Below, in pieces: positions 34,877-43,373 of a stretch of DNA of 64,000 nucleotides (position 1 is its first letter; each line of letters starts with the position of its first letter). Under the pieces are notes generated by a model. The model made no database searches, was not told the origin of the DNA, and saw only the letters and a program-made list of their open reading frames with translations. The stretch spans positions 1-64,000 of the forward strand of contig NZ_JAGGKT010000019.1 in NCBI RefSeq assembly GCF_017873965.1, read 5' to 3'. Position numbers and translations under genes: made by a program. This stretch comes from Ammoniphilus resinae. Lineage in GTDB: Bacteria; Bacillota; Bacilli; Aneurinibacillales; RAOX-1.

Positions 34877-35116
34877 CACCGAAACAAGAGAGTTGTCACA
34901 GACAAGTTGGATGGAGCATTCGTGACCCAATTGAACTTTCACCCAGATCTTATATCACATGAAGTTTTTCAAGAGGAACTTGTTTTAATCTCAGACATGC
35001 GTGCGACCACATTGGAAGAATTGAAAAAAGAACCATTGAAGCAAATAATCAAGTGTGAACGTAGAGAACCTGTCCGAATTCAGCGGGAATCGAGACAGGT
35101 TGACTCTTTCTTTTAA
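34871..35116 (+). pseudogene. Internal fragment of a LysR-type regulator
   Basis: Residues about 12-55 (LDGAFVTQLNFHPDLISHEV and FQEELVLISD...TLEELKKEPL) match the effector-binding domain of LysR regulators, where LDGAFVxxxxxHPDL and EELVLIS are common. The helix-turn-helix part is gone. The C-terminal half is replaced by unrelated residues, with a hairpin just before the stop. It faces away from the EamA fragment, as expected for a divergent regulator/transporter pair. Confidence 0.6.
35067..35101. terminator. Hairpin with GAATCGAGACA word
   Basis: AACCTGTC pairs with GACAGGTT, followed by GACTCTTTCTTTT. The GGAATCGAGACA in its right half recurs at about 39772, inside the gap upstream of the SNF2 gene. 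Confidence 0.55.
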
Positions 35117-35123
35117 AGATGAC

Positions 35124-35393
35124 TCATACTCTCCGCTTTTTCTTCATTGGTTTTTCTGCAAAGATCAGCTCCAACTTTCCATCGATCTTGCTTGGAATGA
35201 CTCTGAATAACGATGAATCATCAAAATGCTGTTGCGTGAAATGAAGAATGGTTTCATTGTTCATACAGAGTCGTGTGAAGAAGGTTTGTAAAGTCGTGGG
35301 TGTGATTCCGCATGCCGTTGATAAGCGTTTGAGTCTCATGTATTCTTCCTCTTCATACCTCGAACTCACTCGTTTATACCCTTTATCTTCCAT
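35124..35393 (-). CDS. Ribbon-helix-helix-like protein, third gene of a novel operon
   Basis: 89 residues from the ATG at 35393; a GGTGG lies close upstream and GGGGGGAG further. The N-terminal half (KRVSSRYEEEEYMRLKRL, then GITPTTLQTFFTRLCMNN) has a strand-helix-turn-helix look. It aligns clearly with the 35817 product (R-SS-Y-EEE, GI-PTTLQT, NN). The C-terminal half has two short strands (SLFRVIPSK, KLELIFAEK) and a basic tail. I do not recognise a named family; DNA binding is inferred. Confidence 0.65.
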   Translation of the reverse strand: MEDKGYKRVSSRYEEEEYMRLKRLSTACGITPTTLQTFFTRLCMNNETILHFTQQHFDDSSLFRVIPSKIDGKLELIFAEKPMKKKRRV

Positions 35394-35438
35394 TTCCACC
35401 TGAACTCCCCCCTTTCTTCTGTCACCCAAGAGTAATTA

Positions 35439-35816
35439 CTACTCGTCCAATCTCAACTTAAGTTCATTTTCTTCCGTCGAACCCATCACTTTAAAAGTAG
35501 CACCAGGATATTTCAGGTGGCGAAGGATCCGAACCAAAAGCGTTTGGTTTGTTAAAACAGATTGACAAATGTCTGATAAAATCACAGACTTTTTCTTCCC
35601 ATAAGCAGCCGTTAGGATCATTAAATTATCGTTTGCCAACCGATTGATTCGGACTCTGGCTTTCAATTTTTTATCGCTTCGAACCTCGCGGACTCGTCGT
35701 ATCAATTTTCCCTTAACCACCCGAAATGGTTTTGCAGGCTTCATATATTCAAGAGTCGCTGAAACCTCTTGCAATGATTCAAAATTTATATCTAGCTTAT
35801 GCTTGTTCACGTCCAC
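35439..35816 (-). CDS. Middle gene of the RHH-like operon, 125 aa
   Basis: Starts at a GTG directly after the TAG stop of the upstream gene (zero spacing), so translation is probably coupled. The first 60 residues are a basic, unrelated extension (FRVVKGKLIRRVREVRSDKK). Residues about 50-125 (ARVRINRLANDNLMILTAAY, VILSDICQSVLTNQ, TFKVMGS...ELKLRL) repeat the plan of its neighbours: strand, two helices, then a beta hairpin. It may be a divergent third paralogue. Function unknown. Confidence 0.6.
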   Translation of the reverse strand: MDVNKHKLDINFESLQEVSATLEYMKPAKPFRVVKGKLIRRVREVRSDKKLKARVRINRLANDNLMILTAAYGKKKSVILSDICQSVLTNQTLLVRILRHLKYPGATFKVMGSTEENELKLRLDE

Positions 35817-36089
35817 CTACTTTTTCCCCTTCACCTTGATTTTATCGACAATGGAAAATTGCAGGGTATCATTATGATAACTCGTAAAGATATGAAATCT
35901 CGCTTTCGCGCGGTATTTTGAGATGATTTGATCCATCACGATCGGATTGTTAATACCCTGTCTAACCAATTCCGTCTGCAAGGTTGTCGGAGCGATTCCC
36001 AAAGCTGCTGAAATTCGATTCATCTTCTCAATCTCTTCTTCTTGATAAGAACTTGATAGACGTTTACGATTATCCTCTCTCCCCATCAT
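35817..36089 (-). CDS. Ribbon-helix-helix-like protein, first gene of the operon
   Basis: 90 residues; ATGATG at 36089/36086 follows AAGGAGG. RKRLSSSYQEEEIEKMNRIS and ALGIAPTTLQTELVRQGINN suggest a beta strand and two helices of the Arc/MetJ type. C-terminal RFHIFTSYHNDTLQFSIVDK suggests a hairpin. Paralogous to the 35124 product. An inverted repeat GGTAACA-N17-TGTTACC lies 17-47 bases upstream, in a place suited to autoregulation. Confidence 0.65.
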   Translation of the reverse strand: MMGREDNRKRLSSSYQEEEIEKMNRISAALGIAPTTLQTELVRQGINNPIVMDQIISKYRAKARFHIFTSYHNDTLQFSIVDKIKVKGKK

Positions 36090-36105
36090 TGAACCTCCTT
36101 GTTGT

Positions 36106-36136
36106 GGTAACACGGGTACCATTTGACCTTGTTACC
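36106..36136. promoter_or_regulatory. Inverted repeat upstream of the RHH-like operon
   Basis: GGTAACA (36106-36112) and TGTTACC (36130-36136) are perfect arms 17 bases apart. A GGTACC lies between them. The position just upstream of the first ribosome binding site suggests an operator. Confidence 0.5.
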
Positions 36137-36231
36137 TAATGATTATGGGGATGTCCTCTATTTTAGAACTGATTAGTAAAAGTTCCCTCGCATTTCTCTT
36201 TCGAAATGATGTGGTGTTTTCGCAGAAAAAG

Positions 36232-36339
36232 TGGTATAGTTATTTTCTGAGCCGATATTTGCGATACGTCTATTGCTATCGGGTTGTGGAGCCTGAATAG
36301 ACGTAAGGAGAAAAGAACCCTGTTTAGGGTTCTTTTTTT
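36232..36339 (+). ncRNA. Candidate small RNA with promoter, stem and terminator
   Basis: An extended -10 TGGTATAGT (36232-36240) is followed by a 10-bp perfect stem, TACGTCTATT (36265-36274) with AATAGACGTA (36296-36305). Next come an exposed AAGGAG and an intrinsic terminator ending in a T-run at 36331-36339. No reading frame of credible length is present. Predicted transcript is about 90-95 bases. Identity with a known RNA family was not recognised. Confidence 0.4.
36314..36332. terminator. Bidirectional terminator
   Basis: AGAACCC-TGTTTA-GGGTTCT, then a long T-run on the plus strand and TTTT on the minus strand. It can end the SNF2 gene (minus) and the candidate RNA (plus). The minus-strand stop of the SNF2 gene lies inside the plus-strand T-run. 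Confidence 0.75.
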
Positions 36340-39300
36340 ATGTTCCAATCATTAGAATTTGTCGAATCTCCTGCTCGGTGAGGGCTGACAATTCCTGCTG
36401 ACCCTCCCCGATCACTTCTTTGATGAGATCTTTCTTTTTCTGCTGAAGCTCATACATCTTTTCCTCCACAGTCCCTTGGCTAGCGAGGCGGATGACCTGC
36501 ACCACGTTCTTTTGCCCGATTCGATGGGCCCTGTCGGCTGCTTGCTGTTCCACAGCAGGATTCCACCACAGATCATAAAGAATCACCGTATCCGCTCCGG
36601 TCAGGTTCAGTCCGGTCCCCCCTGCTTTTAACGAGATCAGGAACAGGCCCCTCTCCCCTTCGTTAAATCGGTTGCACAACTCTACTCGCTCAGCATTCGC
36701 TGTTTTTCCATCCAAGTAAAAATGGGCCACCCCTTGATCCCCCAGCTCCCGTCGGATCAGGCCAAGCATCTCGGTAAATTGGGAAAACACGAGGACCCGC
36801 CTTCCCGCTTTCCGACATTCCGCCAACAGCTCCATCAGCTGCTCAAACTTCGCTGAGCTTCCCTTATATCCTTCGACAAAAAGGGATGGGTGGCAACACA
36901 GCTGTCTAAGGCGGGTAAGGCCGGCGAGGATTTTGATTCGATTTTTCTGAAAGCCTTGGTGCAGATGTTTTACGGTTTCCTGCTGCAATTCTGCCAAATA
37001 AGCCACATACAGCTTCTTCTGTTCCGGCAGCAATTCGGAGGTTTGAAGCGACTCGATCTTATCCGGGAGTTCCTTTAGTACGTCTGACTTTAAGCGACGC
37101 AGCAAAAAGGGTCGAACCCGCTTGGCAACAAGTGCACGGGATAACTCATGGAAAGCTTTTCTACTTTCAAACAGCGTAGGGAAAACAACATCGAAGATCG
37201 ACCACAGCTCCTCCAGGTTGTTCTCTACGGGTGTTCCAGACAGGGCAAATCGGTGATGGGCACGAAGTTGTTTCACGGCCTTTGCAGTTTGCGTTGTGTA
37301 ATTTTTGAATTGCTGTGCCTCGTCCAGGATGAGCGTATGGAATGTTTGCTCATCATACCATTCGATATCCCTGCGCAAAAGCGGATAGGATGTAATGATC
37401 ACGTCCACTTCTGCAGTCTTCTTGAGGACACGACTGCGCTCCGCTTTGCTGCCATCAGCAATGACCGTCCGAATCTCGGGGGCGAATTTTTTCAACTCAT
37501 TACGCCAGTTGTACACAAGCGAAGCGGGACAGACGATCAGGACAGGATGTTCGTGAACCCGCATCTCAGGCAACACGGAAACGATGAAAGCAATGCTTTG
37601 CAGGGTTTTGCCAAGTCCCATATCATCGGCCAGAATGCCGCCGAAACCATAGTGTGCTAACGTCTTCAGCCATTGATATCCATACTTCTGATAATCTCTC
37701 AGAATCGGTCGTAGACTTTCGGGCACGGGAAAATCCAAATTATCTGGATTCCGCATGTTTTCTAACAGCCGGCGCAACGATCTGCCAAATGTAACAGCAT
37801 TCCCTTTTTTCTCAGAATCGATCAGTTGCAGTCCTTGAACCACCGGAAGCTGGATTTGTGCTCCCGCCTCACGGATGCCCATTTCGTTCATGAGACGGGC
37901 AATTTCCTGAAATTCTGCGGTTTCAAGGGGTAATAGAGACCCATTTGGCAATCGGTAGTATTTCCGTTTTTCCTCCAGGGACTCTAGCACATTCCGAATT
38001 TCCGAATCGGGAATCCCCTCCATCTCGAAGCGGAATTCCAGCCAATCGATTCGCTCCGTCACATCCACCGTGACCTTCGGGGAGGTGTGCTCGGAGTGAA
38101 GTCTTAACTTCACGGCAGTGGTCGCATAGATCGACACTAGCTTTTCCAGTTGCGGAACCATGTGGTATAGAAAATCGTATTGCGCTTCTTCATCGTGCAT
38201 GAAATATCCGCCTTCTGTTTTCATGAAGAGGCTTCTCTCCATTAGCTCAAGAATCTGGCGTTCCTTCTCCCCATCTCGCATCAGGATGCGGTCGGAGCTC
38301 CGCTTCTCCCCGTTTTCCAAAGGATTCACCACGATACTCCCATAATGAAATTCCAGTCCAGCAAGCAACCGGTCCTTCACACGGTCCAAGTAGAGCTTAG
38401 CCTTTAATGGGGTCTGCATGATTCGATCGGAAACAGCCTGAGCGATATGGATCTTGCCAAGCTTCATCAAACCAGGTAACACCTTTTCCATAAAAGGAGC
38501 CATTTGCTCCTGTGGAATCGGAATTTGCTGCCTGCGCGAAGGCTCGAGCATCTGCTTGAGATCTGCAACACGCTTGCATTGGTCTGCCTGCAGTTTAATC
38601 AGCTTTCCTTCGGATAGGATAACCCCATATGGCTCCATCACAATGAGCTTTTCCAACCCTTGTACCTCTAACTGATAGCCTTTCTCCTCTGCCTGGTCGA
38701 ACGAAAAGTGGAGCGGAATGTTATCGTCGGATAATTGGAGCCCATCATATGTAAGCTCTCCTGCTTTTAGCTTGACCGATGGAACCTGTGTGAGCAAGGG
38801 ATGGAGGGCTTCCCAGAAAAAAGGCGGGATGAATAGGATCCGTTCGTTGTTCTTGCCTGTGGTGGATTCTATGTCGGATACTTCATGGTACATCTTTTCA
38901 TTGTGATAAATTTCGATCAGCTGGCGAATGACCGCCTCATTTTCCTTTTGAAAATAATGCAGCTTCGGATCATAGGTGAAATGTGTCGTGAATAAAAAAG
39001 CTTCCCTACGGTTGATTCGATCGAGAAAATCTCTGATCTTCTTTACGTTATACAACCGTTTAGGCCCAACCTTCATCTCCAATCCGAACATGTTTTTCCG
39101 ATCAACGTACGGGAGGGGTATACAGGTGAATTCCACTTCGAGAGGGATCCTTGAATCGAAGAAATAGGAGTTACTTCGTGTACCAGGTGGTTTCTCGCTG
39201 AATAGCTCCAACATGCTGTTGGCCAACTGATTATCGTCTTCTTCTATGTGTCTAGCCGGGACTCCCTCTGAAATTCCGTCTTGTTGCCTGTCACGGATCG

Positions 39301-39583
39301 TTAACAAAGCGGCAGCAATATGCTGACAGTATTTATCATAAGAACTAAGCGCTGGACAGGAGCATTTTGCACCTAGTTCCCCGTTTTTTCCAAATTCCAC
39401 AGTCACCTGAAAGCCTCCGCCGCTTCCTTTTACTGTAGCTAAGTAACTTGAATTTTCTGGATCGTAATGGTAGATACTCACTTTCTCAGCTCGGTAGTAG
39501 GTCTCTCCCCTTATGTAAGAAATCTGCCCACATAACGATTTGATCTTCTGTTGTGTCAACGAAAAGCCCATTCCTTTAATCAT
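36338..39583 (-). CDS. SNF2-family DEAD/DEAH helicase with SWIM zinc finger
   Basis: 1081 residues. A SWIM finger near residues 70-95 (CSCPALSSYDKYCQHIAAAL) opens the protein. A long bacterial SNF2 middle region follows, then a Swi2/Snf2 motor. Motor motifs are ILADDMGLGKTLQ (about residue 650), LILDEAQQFKN (about 750), ALSGTPVENNLEELW, and in lobe 2 VLVFSQFTEML, SLKAGGTGLNLTGAD and QAADRAHRIGQ. It is a DNA-stimulated ATPase that likely remodels protein-DNA or RNA-polymerase complexes. The start is ambiguous between 39583 and 39571. Confidence 0.92.
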   Translation of the reverse strand: MIKGMGFSLTQQKIKSLCGQISYIRGETYYRAEKVSIYHYDPENSSYLATVKGSGGGFQVTVEFGKNGELGAKCSCPALSSYDKYCQHIAAALLTIRDRQQDGISEGVPARHIEEDDNQLANSMLELFSEKPPGTRSNSYFFDSRIPLEVEFTCIPLPYVDRKNMFGLEMKVGPKRLYNVKKIRDFLDRINRREAFLFTTHFTYDPKLHYFQKENEAVIRQLIEIYHNEKMYHEVSDIESTTGKNNERILFIPPFFWEALHPLLTQVPSVKLKAGELTYDGLQLSDDNIPLHFSFDQAEEKGYQLEVQGLEKLIVMEPYGVILSEGKLIKLQADQCKRVADLKQMLEPSRRQQIPIPQEQMAPFMEKVLPGLMKLGKIHIAQAVSDRIMQTPLKAKLYLDRVKDRLLAGLEFHYGSIVVNPLENGEKRSSDRILMRDGEKERQILELMERSLFMKTEGGYFMHDEEAQYDFLYHMVPQLEKLVSIYATTAVKLRLHSEHTSPKVTVDVTERIDWLEFRFEMEGIPDSEIRNVLESLEEKRKYYRLPNGSLLPLETAEFQEIARLMNEMGIREAGAQIQLPVVQGLQLIDSEKKGNAVTFGRSLRRLLENMRNPDNLDFPVPESLRPILRDYQKYGYQWLKTLAHYGFGGILADDMGLGKTLQSIAFIVSVLPEMRVHEHPVLIVCPASLVYNWRNELKKFAPEIRTVIADGSKAERSRVLKKTAEVDVIITSYPLLRRDIEWYDEQTFHTLILDEAQQFKNYTTQTAKAVKQLRAHHRFALSGTPVENNLEELWSIFDVVFPTLFESRKAFHELSRALVAKRVRPFLLRRLKSDVLKELPDKIESLQTSELLPEQKKLYVAYLAELQQETVKHLHQGFQKNRIKILAGLTRLRQLCCHPSLFVEGYKGSSAKFEQLMELLAECRKAGRRVLVFSQFTEMLGLIRRELGDQGVAHFYLDGKTANAERVELCNRFNEGERGLFLISLKAGGTGLNLTGADTVILYDLWWNPAVEQQAADRAHRIGQKNVVQVIRLASQGTVEEKMYELQQKKKDLIKEVIGEGQQELSALTEQEIRQILMIGT

Positions 39584-39830
39584 TCCTTCGTTTTTTCGGT
39601 CCTGTTTCAGGACGACATCTTGTTTCTCATTATAATACTTGTGATCGTGTTGGTACAGATCGCGTACGATTTGAAGTAAGAAGGGGTTTGAAATAGGGTA
39701 TAGGTTAAGCGGAGAATGGGGGGATAATTAATAGTGAGTTTGTAGGCGGAGCCTAGTCCTGATTAGCTCGGAATCGAGACAACCTTGCACGAAACCCCGA
39801 TCCCTTGTCCCGAATACGCCAATTGAAAAA

Positions 39831-39849
39831 AGAGGGGGAATCCCCCTCT
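39831..39849. terminator. Terminator of the PNPOx-like gene
   Basis: AGAGGGGGAATCCCCCTCT next to an A-run; on the minus strand T-rich sequence follows. The preceding 39584-39830 gap holds no gene, only G-rich sequence and degenerate GTCCCGA/GAATCGAGACA words. Confidence 0.75.
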
Positions 39850-40294
39850 ATTGCTTTAATACATCATAGATTTCTTGATCAAGTTTCTTTGCTAATTCTG
39901 CATCATATGTTTTTTCATATTGTGGTTCTGCCGTAACCTTCCCCCCATAAAACATAACATCTTCCACAGATTGGACGGAAACGGTGATCACGCGGAATTT
40001 CATGGTTCCATTATGGATGTCAGAAACCTCAGCGTTTCCTTTAATCTCGAAATAGCTCCCTGCACCGATCACACCCAAAGTAACTTGCGGATTGGCCTGT
40101 ACATTACTTGCACAATGTGCATTATGGCCAACGGCAATCTTGATTGTTTTCCCATCGGGTTGGGCAAGTACCCAGGATACAGCACTAATTTGAGGTTCTT
40201 TTGTTTCTTTGTCCAAAGTTATAAAGGTGACAATCTTTTCCCCTTGTAAAGATTCAACTAATTCATTTGGTAAAGCATCTAAAATTTTTGCCAT
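39848..40294 (-). CDS. Pyridoxamine 5'-phosphate oxidase-fold protein
   Basis: 148 residues with a TAAGGAGTG site. The split-barrel flavin-binding fold is suggested by EKIVTFITLDKETKEPQISAVSWVLA, IKIAVGHNAHCASNVQANPQVTLGVIG and YFEIKGNAEV. Such small members bind FMN or F420-like cofactors and usually are not true PdxH. Function here is unknown. It is cytoplasmic with no clear operon partner. Confidence 0.8.
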   Translation of the reverse strand: MAKILDALPNELVESLQGEKIVTFITLDKETKEPQISAVSWVLAQPDGKTIKIAVGHNAHCASNVQANPQVTLGVIGAGSYFEIKGNAEVSDIHNGTMKFRVITVSVQSVEDVMFYGGKVTAEPQYEKTYDAELAKKLDQEIYDVLKQ

Positions 40295-40385
40295 CTCTAC
40301 TCACTCCTTAAATTTATGTACTAATCCTTTACCTTCTCCACAAGGATTCCAATATCCTCCTCTTCATGTGAAAAACCCGTTAGAA

Positions 40386-41231
40386 CTACACTTGGAGATT
40401 TTCCGGACTTGCCTCGGCTTCCTGCAGTAAAAAATCAGGTATCATTTGATATGTATCCGATTCCTCATGAGAATATACAAATTGCTTTATTAAATCATTT
40501 AATTGAGATGCGGCTTTCGTTGGAATTTGATGTTTCACATTTGGAATCCAATTCAATTGGTTGTCCGGCAGCTTGTCATGTAAAAATTCAGCATATCGTT
40601 TAAACATGTGATCTTTTTGGCCATAGATCAATAAAACCGGATGGTCGATTTCTCCCAATCGATCTGTACAATGATAGGATAAACTATATCGATAATATTC
40701 TTCTATATTTTTGGCCTTTCCTTTTCTAGCTTCTCGAACCATGTTCCAATACAATGGTTTGGTTATTGAGTTCGTCCATGCTATAGATAAGGCTAGGGTA
40801 TTAATGGCTTTGGAAGCGGCAAGTGCAATCCCCAGTGAAATTTTATTTTTTAAAAGCCAATCACTAACTTCAGACATTCCACTGATGATGATTCCACCTG
40901 CTGCACGATCTGTCTGGGAAAGTAAAAACTCAAGAGCGATCGACCCGCCTGTTGAATAACCGCAAACAAATGCTTTTTCAATATCCAGATCATCTAAGAT
41001 GTGCTTCATATCCTCCACAATGAGAGGATAGGTCAAACGTTCTTTGGAAAATGTGCTCCTCCCATGCCCTCGAATATCAAAAGCAATAACTTGGAAGTAC
41101 TTGGACAGTTCCTCCATTTGGTACTGAAAATTGATATGGGTAAGGACCGGGGGATGGATAAAGAGAATGGGTGTCCCATGACCTTGAACAGTGTAAAAGA
41201 TTTTGCAATCATTCACTATGATGTAAGGCAA
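40386..41231 (-). CDS. Alpha/beta hydrolase
   Basis: 281 residues from a TTG start (GGAGATG nine bases upstream). HPPVL oxyanion region, FDIRGHGRST, nucleophile elbow CGYSTGGS (about residue 93), Asp in YGQKDHM and His in NVKHQIP complete a catalytic triad. The C-terminal 20 residues are an acidic tail. It resembles esterase or lactone hydrolase-like members. No substrate is suggested by neighbours. Confidence 0.82.
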   Translation of the reverse strand: MPYIIVNDCKIFYTVQGHGTPILFIHPPVLTHINFQYQMEELSKYFQVIAFDIRGHGRSTFSKERLTYPLIVEDMKHILDDLDIEKAFVCGYSTGGSIALEFLLSQTDRAAGGIIISGMSEVSDWLLKNKISLGIALAASKAINTLALSIAWTNSITKPLYWNMVREARKGKAKNIEEYYRYSLSYHCTDRLGEIDHPVLLIYGQKDHMFKRYAEFLHDKLPDNQLNWIPNVKHQIPTKAASQLNDLIKQFVYSHEESDTYQMIPDFLLQEAEASPENLQV

Positions 41232-41262
41232 TTAAGTCATCTCCACATATTTACTTGACACA

Positions 41263-42087
41263 CTATATATTTAATAACGTCAGGACGATCTCAAAAAGGA
41301 TAAGAATCACGATGATCCATTCCACAAATAATCCCCTTATCGAATGGCTGATCGTAGAGAAACCCTCCATAATATTCGATAAAATTTCAGTCTTACTTTT
41401 TAGAATTTCATACCTGTCATTTAACTCAAAGAACTCCATCATCAGATCATAAAATTCGCCTGCAACACTACTTGTCCAAGTAATATCCGGTTTATCCAGT
41501 ATCATAATGTACGCAAGGGTGTTATATTCGTGACGTACGATCTTAGCTGTAGTTTTTGCAATTTGCTTATTTCCGATCCTCAGATTGCCTCTTTCCAACC
41601 TATCAATCACCGTCTCGAGATTATCGAGGATCTTTCCAAGTTGTTCCTCGGTTTTCTCAAGTGCCACCGATTTTGCTAATACTGTAGAAATGAGTTCGGG
41701 GTAAAAGCTTTCATATGTAGGGGCCACGACATATTCATCAGTCAAATCAAGGCTTTCAGATTCACTAATATGAAGACTGTAATCGTCCGTATATTTTTCC
41801 GCATTTCTAAGGTCAATATCCTTTTCAAAAGTCTGGATGTATTGAAAAAACGTCTTTATTTCATGGAACTGTGTAAAATTTATAAACACGATACTGCCAA
41901 AGGAGAAAACTAACACCGCTTGTGATTCATTTACTTGTTGATTAATGATCGATTTTAGCGTATCGCTTTTTAAGATTAAAGGTTCTTCCCAAGTGAATTT
42001 CTTTGGAATACCACAGTGAATGGCAATGTTGTTTAAATTAATTTCGTTTGTAATTGAATAAGCTTTAAAAGTCATTTCTCTCATCAT
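41263..42087 (-). CDS. RMD1 family (DUF155) protein
   Basis: 274 residues from ATGATG at 42087. Features are VLVFSFGSIVFINF in the N-terminal half, a long helical region (LEKTEEQLGKILDNLETVIDRLERGNLRI) and a C-terminal hydrophobic anchor (WIIVILILFEIVLTLLNI). This is the Rmd1/YagE (DUF155) arrangement, known in yeast mitochondria and in many bacteria. Biochemical role is unknown. It is likely tail-anchored in the membrane. Confidence 0.82.
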   Translation of the reverse strand: MMREMTFKAYSITNEINLNNIAIHCGIPKKFTWEEPLILKSDTLKSIINQQVNESQAVLVFSFGSIVFINFTQFHEIKTFFQYIQTFEKDIDLRNAEKYTDDYSLHISESESLDLTDEYVVAPTYESFYPELISTVLAKSVALEKTEEQLGKILDNLETVIDRLERGNLRIGNKQIAKTTAKIVRHEYNTLAYIMILDKPDITWTSSVAGEFYDLMMEFFELNDRYEILKSKTEILSNIMEGFSTISHSIRGLFVEWIIVILILFEIVLTLLNI

Positions 42088-42223
42088 GAACACTCTTTTC
42101 TTTTCCAGTTATAACCATTATTTCCAAAAGGATGGCTTCAACACCTTACTGGTTCATTAATAGTAATTATTATTTATGCTTGACTAGAACATTTCATGTA
42201 TTCGACTTCCCTATACAGCAAAA

Positions 42224-42248
42224 AGGTCTCTCACTAAGTGACAGACCT
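42224..42248 (-). terminator. Terminator of the 33-aa membrane gene
   Basis: AGGTCTgTCACT pairs with AGTGAgAGACCT on the minus strand, followed by TTTTT. Confidence 0.75.
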
Positions 42249-42277
42249 CCGGTAAAAAACATATGATTCCTGGAACG

Positions 42278-42379
42278 TTAAAAAATAAAAATATAAGCTA
42301 AAATGTACGCAAGAACTACAACACCAACAAAGATCGCCATTCCCCAAGCGGTCATGTTGTTCATTTTGAATTTATTCAA
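42278..42379 (-). CDS. Small single-span membrane protein, 33 aa
   Basis: TTG start after GGAGGAGAAGGTC. The product reads MNKFKMNNMTAWGMAIFVGV and continues as one hydrophobic helix to the end. Its own ribosome binding site and following terminator make it a credible gene. Family not recognised. Confidence 0.65.
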   Translation of the reverse strand: MNKFKMNNMTAWGMAIFVGVVVLAYILAYIFIF

Positions 42380-42469
42380 GACCTTCTCCTCCATCTATAA
42401 AATGATACAAATATTTTCTCCATTTTGCCTAAGCATTATTTCTATGTACATAATTTGATACATAAAAAA

Positions 42470-42499
42470 GGGAGGCATGCTCACTTCGAGCTACCTCCC
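42470..42499 (-). terminator. Terminator of the LysM-CAP gene
   Basis: GGGAGG/CCTCCC with inner GCTC/GAGC pairing, followed by six T on the minus strand, ten bases past the stop at 42509. Confidence 0.8.
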
Positions 42500-42508
42500 A
42501 ATCGCGCT

Positions 42509-43138
42509 TTAGCGAATAAATTGTTGTGTCCAATAGAACCCGTATTGGCCGCCTTTAGCCAACCCTACACCAATTTCAGTATAGTTTGGATTTAAGATGT
42601 TGGCACGGTGTCCCGGGCTATTCATCCATCCATTAACAACCTCTTCCGGAGTCTTTTGTCCAGCCGCAATGTTTTCTCCTGCATAGGAAAAAGGAATGCC
42701 AAAGGATGTCATCATATCAAATGGAGATCCGTATGTCGGTGATTGATGATCAAAATAATTATGATCGATCATATCTTGTGATTTGAATTGAGCTACGCGG
42801 GATAATTCCCCATTTCCTTTTAACGCAGGCAGACCTGCTTTTGTTCTTTCGATATTCGTTAATTCAATTACCTTATTTTCAAATTGTTGAATTGAATCTA
42901 GACTAGGAATAGTAACAGCTTGTCCTGGATAAATCGCGGAAGGATCCGAAATTTGTGGATTAGCTTGTATGAGATCACCCAATGTGACCTGGTAATAAGC
43001 CGCGATTTTCCCCATGGTATCCCCATGTTGTACGTTATAAGTGGAACTGGATGCTGCTGAGGTAACACCTGCAAAACTTGCTGATCCTATAACTGCACCC
43101 ATAATCATCGCAATGAGTGATTTTCTCCATCTTTTCAT
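42509..43138 (-). CDS. LysM plus CAP (SCP-like) secreted protein
   Basis: 209 residues, AAAGGAGGA site. A signal peptide (about 1-28, ending SAAS) precedes one LysM module (YNVQHGDTMGKIAAYYQVTLGDLIQANPQISDPSAIYPGQAVTIP in shape, about 33-78). A C-terminal CAP domain follows (about 85-207) with NIERTKAGLPAL, HNYFDHQSPTYGSPFDMM, YAGENIAAG, GWMNSPGHRANILNP and GFYWTQQF. It resembles YkwD/SafA-like spore and wall proteins of Bacillus. LysM should bind peptidoglycan; the role of the CAP domain is unclear. Confidence 0.9.
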   Translation of the reverse strand: MKRWRKSLIAMIMGAVIGSASFAGVTSAASSSTYNVQHGDTMGKIAAYYQVTLGDLIQANPQISDPSAIYPGQAVTIPSLDSIQQFENKVIELTNIERTKAGLPALKGNGELSRVAQFKSQDMIDHNYFDHQSPTYGSPFDMMTSFGIPFSYAGENIAAGQKTPEEVVNGWMNSPGHRANILNPNYTEIGVGLAKGGQYGFYWTQQFIR

Positions 43139-43373
43139 TTTTCATTCCTCCTTTTCATTCGCCTACGAGGTTAGTTGTCGGGTTCGGACAGGAAGGAATG
43201 TCCTACACATGGGTGATTCACCCCAATACAGACCTGTGCATAAAGTCTGCAAGAATAAAGATCCCCCGCACTTCTCTTGTAAGTTTCGGCCCCATCTATA
43301 TTAAAGCACTATGGGAAAAGAAGAAATGCAAAATTACTGGGTGAAGTGGAACTACAAGGAAACATCACCCTGA

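Noticed and set aside
37148-37660. Plus-strand 170-codon frame inside the SNF2 gene
   Set aside because: Antisense shadow of a long, motif-rich helicase gene.
39584-39830. Possible RNA gene in the G-rich gap
   Set aside because: Only degenerate GTCCCGA and GAATCGAGACA words were seen, without a consistent stem or promoter-terminator pair.
43041-43344. Plus-strand frames near the LysM-CAP promoter
   Set aside because: They overlap the signal-peptide coding part of the LysM-CAP gene or its promoter and have no ribosome binding site.
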